DNA of 64,000 nt from Lineus longissimus (taxonomy: Eukaryota; Nemertea; Pilidiophora; Heteronemertea; Lineidae). The notes beneath the pieces are model-generated. The model was not told the origin of the DNA and ran no database searches. It saw nothing but the letters and a program-made list of their open reading frames with translations. A program made the translations under genes and the position numbers. The stretch spans positions 27,530,599-27,594,598 of the forward strand of contig NC_088309.1 in the NCBI RefSeq assembly GCF_910592395.1. The letters are read 5' to 3'. Positions within the stretch are counted from its first letter, which is position 1, and the number at the start of each line of letters is the position of its first letter. Shown here in pieces: positions 30,402 through 45,400 of this stretch.

Positions 30402-33400
30402 ATGGACAGGGGCCAAATCTTTGGTAACCTTGAAGTTGACAATGACTCTCTCAGTGGTGAAAGTTCTGGATCTGATTCAGAGAGTGATGTTGAGGGACAG
30501 TCTGAACCTATCACTGTCAGAGAAAATGAAACAAGTGAAAGACAGCTGACATTATTCGATGATGATAATGACAACCCTTTACTGCCCTTGCCCCCTGAAT
30601 ACGATGGAGAAGGCAAGTACATGATTGATGTGCACATCAGAAATTGATAGGAACTTTGCCATTGTCTCATGAGTCTCACTCTCAGACCTCAGAGGGTTCA
30701 TTGATTAGTTTTCTTAGCTCCAAGTTCAAGATCTTTTCTGAAAGTAGGCAGCTGGGAGTCCAGAACCAACCAATCCATGTTCATTCAAAGGTCATTTGAT
30801 GCCATTCAAAAGCTTCTGTTTGGATATATGCAATGGGGTGGTTATACGAAAATTGTCAAGTGGTCAAAACGCCATATTCTGGCTAGGTCTTTTTGTCACT
30901 TAGCAGCTTAGCTTTAAAGAAAATCTACTTTCCTCTTTTGCAGGTGATGGTATCCTTATTGAGGATGATGAAGGAGAGGCTGCATTAAGTGATACCGAAA
31001 AAGCATTAGAAACAGGCAAGAAAAAAGGACAGACAAGTGAAGATAGACCAGAAACTGATTCAGAAGAGAAACCTAAGAAAAAGAAAAAGAAGAAAAAAAA
31101 GTAGGTACAGGTTACTTTGTGATGTCATTGTGTACTAATGGTCATCTGTCTGTAGTCCATGCCACATTTATGCCCCATATCATAGGCCCATGTGTGAAGT
31201 TTTGTATTTGTATGGTTTTTAGCTCATAAACAAGAATGTTATTCTTTGTGTGACCAAAGAACTGTGACAGAATTCTTCCATTAGACCTTCATTTGCTCAT
31301 TAAGTAATCTGAGCCACTATAAAGTATGTATTGGCATGAGAAGTACAGTTTTGGCAGTGGCCTACCATAGTATGTAGGTCCTGTCTTGATCATTGGATCA
31401 TTTACTGTCAACACTTTGCCCCTCAAACCTGTCAAGACTCAAACGACAAACTGACGTAATTTTTAGACTTCTGTCTCAAACTGAATACTATATTCAATTG
31501 CATGTCGCAGGACATTGATGATCTCTCTCCTTCCTGTAATATTATTTTTGTAGAAGTGATTGGTCACTCGTGTAGTTAGATCACTCCCAACTCTCTCAAA
31601 CTCCTGTGAGGCTACGCATGGGGTGACCCGATGCCTCCTGCACTTCTTTCTTTTGTCATGCACTGATTCTTTGTCATGTCAGTGTCACATTTTGTTGATT
31701 GTGTCCTCTGTTTTCTTTTTGTGCTTCTCTCAAGAACCGCGCTTGCAAATACGAAAAATGGAAGGTGAATGATGTCATTTGTTTCCCAATGTCCTGACAA
31801 ACCATTGTAAAGTTTCATCCTCATGGCACCAGTGATTTGGTTTTTATGCACTCTCTCCGAGTTAGATTAACATTTTTGATATCTAAACCATTAACTTTTG
31901 AAGTAGAAGGTATTTGAATGTCTCCAAGTTCTATAATCTATATTAGCCCTTTTCTAATCACAGAGGTTTGCCTTTCAAAATATATTTGAATTTCCTATTT
32001 TATTAGTGAAATTTTCTATTCATGTTTCATTTTCATCAACAAACCAGTGTTTCTTGTTTGACTGGTACAATGGGTAGCACCCGCTATCCTGTCACTCTTT
32101 ATGATACGAAATACATCAGTTTGTCAACTCTCCTAGGAATTGTCTGTTGAATATTTCTTGAATGACTGCTGGTATTGGTGTATTTCTCCTTGTGTTTGGT
32201 GTTCTAAAAAAGAAAACTCTCCATAAATGTTGTGTAAATTATCACCAATATGCAATGTTTGATAGGCTGTTATCATGAACATGTCACGACTGACATTAGT
32301 GGTAAGTTAGCAGGCCATAAAGTGTTGTTTCTTGCCAAATAGCTCTGGACAATTGACGTTATAGCTTTATAATAATATGTAATAAGTCAAAAAAGTTTAG
32401 TTTTGAGACGTATATTATTTGCCTTGACTGTACTTCTCAGACATAAGATCAATGGCAAGTTCGACTTATGATTATGAAAAATATCTGGTTCTCATTAGTT
32501 GGATTTCTTTCCAGCTTTAAAGTTATGTTATAGGAAAGTTTTCAACAATCTTACAATCACTTCCCCCTTGTAATGTATGCAGGCTGTTGGACTAATAAAT
32601 TCTTTATTTACAACATACCCTAACTGTAAGATTAAACAAATAGTGGATTATCTTGACTTTGCTCATAATGAGGTGGCATGGATTACTCCATTCTTTTAAT
32701 AAAACACCTTCTGAAAAAGTGCTCTTTACAGAGTGTCAGTTTAGTTTATGGCCTTGGGCTCTATTCATTGAAAAAAGGTATACCAAAGACCAAGTAAAAG
32801 ATCAATCATGTTCATTTCCAAATTGTATTTCACATGGTGGGGGGTATCACTATCAGCTGAGCCACAAATTCAATTGAAAATATGAGTTTGTGTATTGTTG
32901 CTGTGACAACCTTCATCAATTAAATGTAATGAATTGACAAATGGATGTTGTTGGCATGGTTTCCATTGATTGAAGTCATAAGGTCAAATGGAATTGGTTT
33001 CAGGTTTTTTGTTAAACATTCATGGTCCAATGAATTAGCTTTTAAAATAAGGACGTCTTGGTGAAACTTTGTTTGATTTTAGCTTGATGACATTTGGGAG
33101 CATGAGTGGAGATGCTCTAGATTCTACTTTCTCTATTAAGTCTAAGCCAGTCGAGGAAACACCACCAGGCACAAGTCCAAGGCTGTTAGTCCTCTGGCTC
33201 AACCTCCTAGATCATGGCTTGTACAAAGAATCTGCAGACAATACCTAGCTTGGTTGAGATGAGATCTGACACCTGTATGATATTGATATCGTTCATACCA
33301 TTTATCAGAAAAGAAAAGTACATTGTTTCATTTTGTATTTCCAGATTTCTGTCCATCTGTTTGAGCAACTGCAAGTATGATTCAGGTAAGAACTGCTAGG

Positions 33401-36400
33401 AATATGTCTCTCTTGGAAGATTGAATACGTACTAACATGAATACTGGCATGTGGACGCATGGATAGTTGCAGAAGAAAATGAAGGGGGAGAGGCTTGCGT
33501 TCATGTGTTAAAGTGGGAGTTTTGACTGACAATGATATGCCTGGGTAACTGTCTTTTTAAATCTCTTTAAATGCTGACTGTCGATCATACCGTAATGTAA
33601 ACAATTGGAGGTTAGCTTAGGTGATTCTGTAAGTTATTTAGATGCTTATAAAGAATGCTTTTCTTAAATTTCTTGCTGAAGGTGGTCATGGTTGTGTTTC
33701 TTCTTTCAGTGCGGCGTGTTTCGCGGAGGTATGGTTTCAAGGAGTGCGGAGATGATGAGGACTGGAACATGTTCTGGACAGACTTCTCGGTTGCGCTTGA
33801 GCGAGTCATGGATATGAAGAAGTATCAGGTAAAGTAGTGAGAGGATCGCGGAACTGGGCTTAACAGGTCTGCAGTTCACGCTTGTGATTGTGATGCCTCC
33901 AGCACATTCATTGGAAAGGACGGCTTATTCACATTCATATTTCAGATGGTCTACTGAAACTAGGGGCTCGCTGCACGAGTTCACAAGAAAATAATCAATC
34001 TGGTTGGCTAATCGTTTATCTGAATCATCGCCTCAGATGAGTTGATATGTTCAGATTATCTTGCAAAGATGGTGTCTCCACCATACCAAACACCTTGCTA
34101 CGAAGGCAACCAACAGGAGTTTAGGGTTCCACTGTGTACCAGTAGATTAGAAATTAGTTTAGAAATTAGTTTGTAGTGGAGTGATCACCAATGTGCAGGT
34201 ATTCATGAATATGGTGTTTTACTTTTCTAGAAAATCAACCACTTCCCGGGCATGAGTGAAATCTGCCGCAAGGATTTACTTGCCAGAAATATGAACCGGA
34301 TGTTAAAGTTATTTCCCAAGGATTTCAATGTCTTCCCCAAATCATGGTGTCTTCCCTCCGAGTAAGTCGACCTCACGCTCATTCAACATTTTATTTCACT
34401 GATTTTGTTTCACGTTTTATTTATTAGAAAATCAACCATTTTCCCGGGATGATACAGGTCTGTAGGAAGGATCTTTTAGCCAAAAATATGACGAGAATGG
34501 TTAAACTTTTTCCAAAAGAATACAATGTCTTCCCCAAGTCTTGGTGCCTTCCAGCCGAGTAAGTACTAATCATTAGGCCATGCCAACTTGGCCATGAATG
34601 ATTTGCTTCCTGTCCCCATCTGCACCGTCCCTGGCTACACTTTGGCTAGCTTACTGATCTCGGAACTCTGTCACATAGCTCCTACTGCTGATCATTCCGT
34701 GTACAGCACCCACATTTGTGTTTCAATTCTTTATACTTTTGAAAACTTTGTCAACACAAGACTTAGTCTTAGATGAAACTCCTTGCTAGGTGTGAACTGC
34801 TATAGAACTAAGCGGACATTTCATGTTTTCTCATCTGATCTTATGCCAATAGGTGTTTTGAAAAGATCTTATGAAAGTAAGCCCGGCATTAGTTTGAGCC
34901 TCAAAATGTGTAGTGTAAACTTTTGGAAATGACTGAATCATACCTCCAGGCTACATGACAAGAGAGTGTGCATGGTGTTGTATGATAGAACCTGTGGCAT
35001 TTGTTATTTGTTTTATGAGTGTGAGTTTTATTCTTGGCAGAACAGCTTTTATGGGCTTACTGTTTGGTTCTTCGGGTAGGCCATGACCTGTCAATATCAA
35101 AGACAGAAGTATAAAAAAAAAAAAAAAAAAATATCAACCCTGAAAATTGTTCCTTCCTCTTGACTCCTACAAAACAATCCAGTACTCTCAGCTTCCATCA
35201 TTTCATCTGAATTCCCTCTCCTGGCCTCATAGGGGTGATATACTTGGGTAGTGGACAATACTGTTAGATTAGCTTAGTCAGTTTTATAGCATTACAAAAA
35301 CAAATGTTTTTAGAAAGTAGCTAGGGGTTGAGTTTTTATGTTTCATCTGTTTTACAGGAACTGAATGCAATCTGAATGAAATGTTCTTTAGCACCGGCCA
35401 AACTTATTGATTATATTGATCTTCTCACTAAATCATCTCAAAATGCTTGGAGGTTGTGAGAAATTAGCTATTGATTTTCATTAACTTGATTTATAAGCCG
35501 TTCAATTGATTCATCACATTGGGGTGAGATCAGCATGAATCTGGCATTCCTTTGATTTGAAAGTATAGAATGCTCCACAAATGGGGCGGGGGGGGGGGGG
35601 GGTGCAAAAATGGAATGAACACACATGGTCACACATCCACTGACCGAGGGCTGCTGGTTTTGCCATGTCACATGTGATTGTCCCTGCCAGCCATTAATTC
35701 GATCCTTGAAGAAGCAGGTTACCAAAACTATGGTTTCTGTCAGCTTGTTTTCAGTTGTCTCCATTGTTGTTCCAGTTACGGTGATCTAATGGCGTATTCC
35801 CGCCAGAAGAAACACAAGACATACATTCTGAAGCCAGAAAGTGGGTGTCAGGGCAAAGGCATCTGGCTCACCAAGAACGTGAAGGACATCAAACCACATG
35901 AGCACATGGTCTGCCAGCAGTACCTGGGCCGGGTAAGTTTGCCGTCGGCAAGACTAGAAACATCTGTGAACGTAATAGAGCTGGCCATGACGCTGGCTTC
36001 ATGCATGTCAGCTCAAGGGATGGTAACAAGAACTTTCCTCCGTCCTTCCAGTGGCAGGTCATGCTTTTTGGAGTGTTCCAACTAAATCAGTTGATTCTTC
36101 AGGCCCATCATATATATCATTATCAAACTAAGATTATGAAATTTCTTTTGTTGGGCTTCAACTCACCATCTGACAATAACATCATTGTATTTCAGCCCTT
36201 CTTGATTGATGGCTTCAAGTTTGATTTCCGAATCTACACAGTAGTAACATCGTGTGACCCATTGCGGATATTCAACTTCAAGGATGGCCTGGCAAGATTT
36301 GCCACAACCAAGTATTATGAACCTACCAATCACAATACGGTAAGACTCTATTTCAACATTGCCCAAATGGCCCAATGACAAATAATAATTTTCCCACTGA

Positions 36401-39400
36401 AAGCTTCCACTTTTTTTCTAGTCTACTGAAATTGGTGGATAATCAGTGTTGAAAACTAGGCAGAATCTTAGTTGCCTGGATAATAAACACATACAGTACT
36501 GGTACTTATGCACGCATATAATATTCAAGTTTCCATTACAATATTTAGGGGGAGATTACAATCTGCGTGCTATGGTAGGGGGCCTGTGATTGTATACAAG
36601 CTTTACTAAATATCAACTATACATGGACTTGTGTACTTAACGTGTTATAATTCTATACATAACATTCAAAGTCTGAGGCTCAGGAAGGCTTATGGAGTCC
36701 ATATTATATTGTGTATTACTGTCCAATTTCTTATTCAGATAATTCAGTGTAGACAGTTAACCTACATATCTTATGAAATCTCAAAATCTGCTAATAATTC
36801 ACCCATCAGTTTCATTTATTTCGTTAATCTATGATATTATCTGTTCAATTGTGACCACCCCATGAGAGTTGACCCTTGTCATGTGGGTTATAATCTATTT
36901 TCATGCTTGAGTGCAGCTCCAATTGAAATAAATAACATTTCTGGGGCAATCTATCATGTCTTTTATGGGTTTGACTGATCGTTCATAATAAAGCTGTCAA
37001 AAGGTTCAATGATTTACACCTTTAATCAATGGCATTTTAGTTTTTTTCGATCAGTTTAGATTTATTACTTGCCCTGGTGTGCACCCAACTACATGTAGAA
37101 TATGAATGAAGCATCAGCCCTGACTCATATGTGATTAATCTTACTCTTTTTAAAAGTATATTTGAAAGTTTATAAGGTGAATTCCTCTTTGCAGGAAAAC
37201 GTGTACATGCATTTAACCAACTATGCCATCAACAAGCATAGTCAGAACTTTGTCAGGGATGACGAAGCAGGCAGCAAAAGGTATGGCTTCAACGAGAAAT
37301 AGGTTTTAAGATATTTTTTTTTTTTGAGAAATGGTCCTGATAGTTGTGGCTGAAGATAAGGAGTTGATGTTGGATTATACCTTGCTAGTGTCTCAGTCAC
37401 AACACTCGGCTTGAATAGGAATAACCCATAAAGAACAATTATGTGAAGCTCAGAATAAACTACGATTACCGGGTATGAGGAGATTTGATCCTGAAGTCCA
37501 GCAAACATAGAACATGAAGCATGGTGCTCACTGTCCAGTAAGCTTTGAATTTGACTACACGATTATTAACAAATCTTGTCTGTTTTCTGACTTGTAGGAG
37601 AATCACCACCATTAACAGATGGTGGAAGGAAAATGGCTACAATGTTGACAAAATCTGGGCAGATGTGGACGATGTGATTATCAAAACGTTAATCTCAGCT
37701 CATCCCATCCTGAAGCATAACTATCGGACGTGTTTCCCTAACCATGTGCGGGGAAGTGCCTGCTTCGAGATCCTTGGCTTTGATGTGATGTTTGATAAGA
37801 AACTCAAGCCATATGTAGTTGAGGTACGTATTACTAATGTTCTCCAAGGTCAAATAGATACTAATCCTTGTGTATATATGGTTGTGTGTCAGCGGTCTGA
37901 ACAAATGACCTGTGATTGGTCTTGATCTGATGCAAAACTTTACATTTATCATTTCTTTGAACAGGTGAACCATTCGCCAAGTTTCCACACTGATGCCAAA
38001 CTAGACAAAGAGATTAAGGAGGCATTGTTATGGGACACCCTGAACGTTGTCAACTTCGGTGCTGTCGACAAGAAGAAGTGTATAGAAGAGGAGAGAAGAA
38101 AGATCAAAGATCGACTTTTTGCCAGACAAAACAAGAAAGAAACGAAGTATGTTATGCTGCTGTTGTCAGTTGAGCTGTTATTTTAAAGCCCTTGAAGTTT
38201 TTGTCTGTAATCTGTGAAGAAATAGTATTCGTTGCTGTCCTCTGAATTGGTATTGTAAAAAGGCAACTACTACCGTCAAGAGGAAATCTTGGAATGGAAG
38301 CCATGTATCCATAACTCCTCTACTTATTTTAGAGCACGTCTGTTCTGGCCATTTGTGAGTGGTGCTCTGAGTATACATGTACATCTAAAGTGATCTATTT
38401 GCACTTCAGCAATATAATTGTAATGCTATGTGAATCATCCTTATCAAGTACAAACAGCTGGTTCAGCAATCATCTTAATGATAACATTTGTACCTTTTTC
38501 AGGGAGGATTTGGACAAGGAGGCTGCAAAGTTCATGGAATACCAAGAAAGCTATGAGGACGCTCACATGGGTAACCTACGGCGTATCTACCCTGCCGAAG
38601 GAACAGAGAAGTATGACAAGTACTTCCAGCACAGTGGCTCCCTCTTCCAGGAAACAGCAGCATTCAAGGCTCGGTCGGAAGCTGCACGGTAGGACTATGG
38701 TTTTATACTTCTGTACCAAAATCACAGTCTGGCTGTTCGTTGCTGAATGATGTTATTGTCTTGGAAACATGGCAGTGGCACATGACCCAATGCATTGCCT
38801 CAGATGCGGTAAACAAACATGACATTGTCCATTGCTGATGTGCCGTCTACAGAATGTTGCCTACACAGAATGATCGTGACCTATGATATGTTAAGAGTTG
38901 GGTATGAAGTCACAGAAATACAATTGGATGTGTTCCACTTTTGTAAAGCATCAATTAACACTTGTGATTTGCAGGCTACAAAGGGAAGAAATCATAAAAA
39001 AACAAGAAAAACTTGAGTGCATGTTGAAGGGGAAGAAGCGAGATGGACTGCGGCCTGAGAGTCCTGGTGGGCGCCGACGACGGAGCCGGGTGCCCAGCAA
39101 ACCGCTGAACCAGATGAGGCGACTGAGTGGATCTCGCGCTGAGGTATGTAAGCTTTGGCTGTATTTTTCCCTGAAGCATTTTAGGCATCATCACCCTGTT
39201 CCAGAAAAACTGATTAGATTTCCTTACAGAATCCCTGCTCCTCCCTTTGCAGTTTGACCCCAAAATAGATTTAACAGATTCTTGTGCTTCTCCCAGTATT
39301 CTTTTCTATGATAATGATAGCCTAACTGTGTACTGGTCAGAAGTTGTTGTAATTGCTCATGGTGATTGGTTTCATTCCAGCAGTTGGGCCAAGCAGATGT

Positions 39401-42400
39401 GAGTTGATTGATCTGTCAGTCTGCGTGTGTCTTATTGACAATGAAGGCAGTTTGGAGACTGAGGGTATACGCCTGTTGCCGAGTTGAGAATGCAACACCA
39501 TGCTGGTCCATGGCGAGGCACTGAATATTCTCAGTGGGGCATCACAGGCGCATTACAAGGTGTCTTTAAGAACTGAAATTGACAGTATCAAAGCTGGGTA
39601 AAAGTCGGACAAGGTTTTTGTCTGCTGGTAAACGACCATGTCCACTGAGAACTGTACCCTCAGTCTTCAACTGGAAAAGTTATCATGTCCAAAGAATATT
39701 AGTCTTGCATCTCTCTGTGGTAGCAAAATATGGATTGTGCATGTCCTGGAATGTTAGTTTTTCACTCTACATGTACACATGCAGTTGGTGCTCAGACAGG
39801 CAGCCAGGGTCTGGTTGTTCAAAACCACAAAATGTATGTTATCCCTAACGTTAAGTATCCTTGAGACGTTATCTGTTCGAGTTAGAGCTGACATGCATTT
39901 GAACAAAATCTTCATGAACAAGAACAAATCCCTTGCTGCTGTTGTAAGTGCCAATAGGATGTGTTTAAATGTTTCTGTCCGTACTTTGATATTCTGATAT
40001 TTGATAACGCATCAGGTAAATATGTCTGATGGGGAGTTGACAACTGTTGGCAGTAGCCTTCAGGCCTTGTCAGTGGGAAGTTATTCTTTCCATACTTGCC
40101 TTACTTTGAGAGAGTTAGAAAATCCAAAAGTAGATTATATGATTGATAGGTGTTAGAAACGACAGATTAGAATACGACTTAGTTGTTTATTACTGGATTG
40201 TTTACTGGTGTGGTTCTCCTTTCTTTGCTTGTGACTTAGTTGTAGTGTTGCATTATTTGATTTTTGCCAGACTCTGACGAGATTAGGCACTCTACATTAT
40301 GCCTTTAATCCATCTTTTCAACTTGTGAGTAAACATAGAGTTCTTAACAATCAAATCACAGTCAAATCTTCAGTATTGAGGAAAATCAAACATGTATCTT
40401 ACATTTAGTTAGACAGGTTTGTCATGACAACCACTGAAAACCATTGACTAGAGCTTAGGAAAAGTTCTTCTTGGTCTGCTGCCCCTTAATAAAATATAAG
40501 ACCTCATAGATTGGCAGTTGAAAAAACATGGTTACTTTTTCATTGGTTTTCCAAAAGTATTGAAGATTTGACAGCCCTTTCTCCTTACCTGAGTGCACAC
40601 ACAGTACAGCTTTGTTAGTTGCAAACACCCTGTACATATTCTTAGCTTACTAGTAGATTGCACTTGAAGAATGCTATTGTTTGAGGTAATTGTCGTTTAA
40701 AGGTGTATAGCCAGTGTCATTGAGCTGAAACAAAATCTGCCAATGAACTTGTTTTAGCCTGATGTAATGAGTGTTGTTTGGACAAATACTCAATTCATCT
40801 GTGTCAGTTGTAAGAACAGGATTAGGTTAAGCCCATCAATGAATAAGGGTTTGGTCCAGTGCACTTTGTTCATGTCTGTCACATAATTTGATTGTTCTTG
40901 TGATTGTAAATACATTGTTGTGTTTGTATAGCCATTATGCCACCATTGGCTACTGATCAGTGCTTTTCTCCAACAAGTTAATTGGTTAGCTTGATATAAC
41001 AGCATACACCACACACATTAAGTGTCATGCATACACAACACACTATACATGTAGAACAAACACGTTTTTTGTAACCTCCACCTGGCCTTTGCTCTTGACG
41101 AGTTATGAACGTCAATTCGTATACCTGCATGGAAATCTTTAAGTATTGCATGGTCTGTTGTCTTTCGAACAAGTCGTTTGACTCTTGTTTATTTGATACG
41201 TAACCATTTCTGGGGTTCCATCATTGACTATTGCTATCTTATTTATTGTAGACAACTGACATGGAAAGATCTAGTGAGATTGGTGTTTAACACACTCATT
41301 TTTGAAGGGCTTTTGACATGCAATGTGTCCACCATATCTCTGTTCAATCCCAAAAGTCTGGGTTTGATAAGATTGTGCTTAAGATATTGACTCCTGCCAA
41401 TTTGAGTCAAACACTCTTTTTTCCCTGAGCTAGGAACAGAAAACATTTGGTTCAGATATAAATTGTTACAAAAATCGAGATGGCCCATTTGTACCATTTT
41501 GAGAGTAACCCCCATTCAATCTGTTTTCCAGTGCCAGTCCAAGGATAACATGTCCTATGAAGAACCCGTCGATACCCTCAAACCCATGGAGATCTTGGAG
41601 GAGGAGGAACTTGAGCGAATCAGCTCTCTCTTGCAGCGCGACAATCTTGTCCGTGGTCTTGGCATTGTCGAGCATGTCTACCGTCTGCTTCACTGCACGC
41701 CGGGAACCATGGGATATCTGAAAGGACCGGAGCCACCTCGGCAGTACAATGTAGGTATTTTATAGATGCACGTTAGCTCAGTTTATTGACAGACTGAAAA
41801 AGTCACCAGTTGCTCTAGTCTATTTGCATAGGTAGTATGACGAGGAAATCTGATCAGAACCACACCTTAGGATCTCTAGATCCCTGCAGTGACACTTAAA
41901 ATAGTTATGCAAGCAAACCTTTCTGTCCTTGTTTAGACACATTGAGGTGTAGGGTCAAGATTGTCTTGTGTTATAAATCGCCACTTACTTTTTCACTGTT
42001 ATTGTTGAATCAACCCAAAAGACATTGGATTTTGCTCTCATCTTTTCAGTAATCACCAATATTTATCACACTTAATATTCTATGTTGCATACTTAGTATA
42101 AAACCACAGAAAAATTCAAATATTTGCAGAGTTTCATAATCGGTCTCAAGTTCCTAAGTCAACACAGTAATTGATATATTTTCATTTTGCATGAATCACA
42201 TTGTTGTGAAAGATGGATGTCACTTTTTTTTCACAAATACTGAAATCATTGTTTTTGAAAAAGGGACTAAAGTTCTGTTGCATGCCTCAATTCACCTCAC
42301 AATTTTGTGTTTTTTGATGAAAAGTGATACACTACAGTCACACTCCCAAGTGACTACAAATCAAAACTAGCCAATTTGTCATTAATAGCTCTTTCATCCC

Positions 42401-45400
42401 TTTTTTTCACTCATCAAAACACAGGCCTGTTTGTTAATATTCCGATGGCCTCTTCATCAAATTCTTCCTCCTCTTTCACCCTTGCAGTTCTCTGCGATGA
42501 GTTTAAAGGTTAGCATGAACTGCGTCCTCAGCCACATAATGATCACCAATGATTGCACCACACAGTGAATACCACGACCTATAATCGTCATGAGTACCTT
42601 CCTTAGCACTTGTAAACCATTTCAGGGAACCAAACAAATGTTGATCGAGCCCATTTGATTAATAAAAGAGATTGTTTTTTTCTTACAAGATTGATCATGG
42701 TGCCAGTCCTCTAACTTTACCTACCATGTCTTGTTTGGTAATCAAGTGTGGGTGCAATCATTCATTTTCAATCCATTCTAATTTAAGGTGAATGGATTTT
42801 GTTACTTTCAAAGGAATTCTATCAGTTAATCCAAATGACTGACTATAGCACAATTAAAGATATACCTAAACTGTATGGAATTGCATGAAAAGATGGTCAG
42901 CTGCATGGTTTACTCTAAATACACTTATCACTAGATATCATTATGTGGCTGATGTATTTGATGACACATGGTGTGGTGTAGCATCTAGTGCAATAGGCAA
43001 TAACATCACCAATACAATGCATCCTCACTTGGGCTTTGGTCGTATTATTTTCATCGTTTCTTCGGTGTTGTCTGTTGCAGGCTGCACATTGTCAGGTGCA
43101 GTGTGCACACTTCAGTCAGCACGAAACATAGATCGCTTTTTTAGTCAAGTATTCATACATGTACATGTAATTATTTGTCAATTGGTTTAATCATCACGTC
43201 TGCTTATGATTGTTTGCACACCCTTTGGTCGCGGACGTGTTCAGTTCAATACCCCAACGTCTGTTTACACTGGCTTAGCCAATTATTTCTGTGACCTTCA
43301 TTTTAGTCTGCAGGATCAGTTCGGCGTCTTTTCATGAACAAAGCTGTGAGTTGTGTCAATAAAAATAACTGTAGGTTTGGGAAGCTTTGCTGGGTGGCCA
43401 GATAGGGTCCTTTTTTGTCTGCAACTTGCTAATATGACATATTTGGCAAATAATTAAGCATGAAAATTGACTTTTGTCGTTTGAACTGATCCACAACAAG
43501 ATCAATTCTACGATGTTGGAACTATCTGGCTACCATGTTGAAAGTAAAATCATTTCCTACTTTTGTAGCTCTCGCAGTATCTAAAATCCCATAGATGTTC
43601 TCTAAGAACAATGATCAATTGGTTACGGTATAAGCTTTTCCTGTAAAATTCTTCTCATGACCTATTCACACTCTAGAAACCAGTAATTTTTAGCTTAGTT
43701 CTAATCTGCCATTAAGCTTGGTTTCTACTGCAGTGGAAACCGCCAGCCAACACATGAAACAACACTGTTTTCACAGGCGTTGGATCAAGTTCAATAAAAG
43801 TTATTTGCTCAGCATTTGTAGCCGACTCATAGCCTGAGGAACGCAGGAAGTCACTGTGGACCAGAATTAGTCGAAGCCATGACTCGTTTCCTAAATTACA
43901 TCCAAATGACTGTTTTCTAATCTTCTGTATGTGCTTTATGATCATACTCATCCCTTCTTACCAATCCTAGCCAGCAGTGTGAGGGGTGCAGTCTTCCCAG
44001 CTTATAAAACCTTTCCCAATAAAAGGCTTTACTCCTTTACTCCTCTTAGTCTTTCCCCAAGTGTGGTCATTGGTGAAACGCTCCCTCCAAGCCCAGTGGT
44101 GTTGCCCTTGGTCATACCATACTCACAACATTAACTGCAATATGCCTATGCATCTAATTTTCAGCCTCTGCAATGTGAACAAAAAAACCCTTCTTTGTCT
44201 GCAAAGGAAGTTGTCATAAGGGGACCGTTTGAATTCAATCAACGCTTATACCGAGAAAAGGGCTCAGATAACAAATATTACCTGTTCCAAGACTTTATCC
44301 CCAACTCTGTCTGGGATCAGAAAAGGGCCACGCCGTGTCGTCGATATTTGCATAAACCGCTAGACTTGTGCCAAGCGGCACATAATATCATGTTTAAAAT
44401 GAGTAGCGGTAGCACAGAGGCGTCAACGGCCCAGTATGACTTGGACAGAGATGGGGAGTCGAGTCAGACGGAGGTTAGTCTGTTAATGCTACTCAAGTTA
44501 CTGCTTAGTTTCAGTAGACCTTGCAAAATTTTGTCCGTTGAGGTTGCTCTGTGCTGTGATTGCACGGTCAGAATTTTGCAAAAAGGAAATTGGTGGTGAC
44601 TAGGATCTCCATATCGTTGGGATGATGTGTTCTTTCGCAAGTCAGTGGCAAACCATTTGGAGTTGGCATTATCAAGGAGTCATTAGCATTGATGAGCTTA
44701 TTGTGCTGTTGACTTATGGTCAAGAACCTAGAATTCTAGAATTGGTCAGATCTGATCTTTTTTTCTGCAGATGTGTGTTTGCTGATTTCAAGTCACCATC
44801 AATTTCCTTTCTAGACCCTTCGGGCAAACACAGGCTGAATTCAAGAAGAGGATCATTCCATGAATAGATTCTTTTGTCAAACCAAGCACTAATTCATTGG
44901 ATGTGTCAGATTTCCTTTGGTTGACATGCCCATCAAACAAGAGAACTTAAAAGTGCAATGGCCCTGTTCTGCAACGAGAAATTCAGCTTGTTGGTTTGTC
45001 CACAGAGAGATGTCCAGGCCAAGTCACTGAAAAAGCACTTCCCACTGGCATTGGTCATCAACGTCTGGGATTAGGTGGCAGCCAACAACACAGACATCGA
45101 GATCACCAATGTTGGCACCTTTGCTTTTTCTGTAACTTGGACGCGCGTTTAGTGCTGTTACCCAACACTCTGAAAGTGATGTATTCTCAGTGTGACTATG
45201 AAAAATGCAGTGTATAGTTAGGATTATTGAATCTGTCTGCTGTTCTAGATTAGGCTGCTTGGTTTAAACTGGTTACGTTCAATTTTGGTTTGGTGACATT
45301 GGGCTCGTTTCAGTCAGGTCATCTTTGTATCATAATTCGTGCAACGACGCTGGCGGCAGTTGGAAATGGGACAGTATGTTGAAATTGAGGGAACAAGGAT

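Noticed and set aside
35109-35130. A-run as a retrocopy poly(A) tail
   Set aside because: It is a simple homopolymer in a TTLL intron with no retrocopy sequence upstream.
45006-45074. Possible TTLL exon starting RDVQAKSLKKHFPLALVINV
   Set aside because: It has a fair acceptor, but after 22 codons a TAG precedes the only plausible donor (GTGGCA). It could be a poison or alternative last exon; I left it out of the model.
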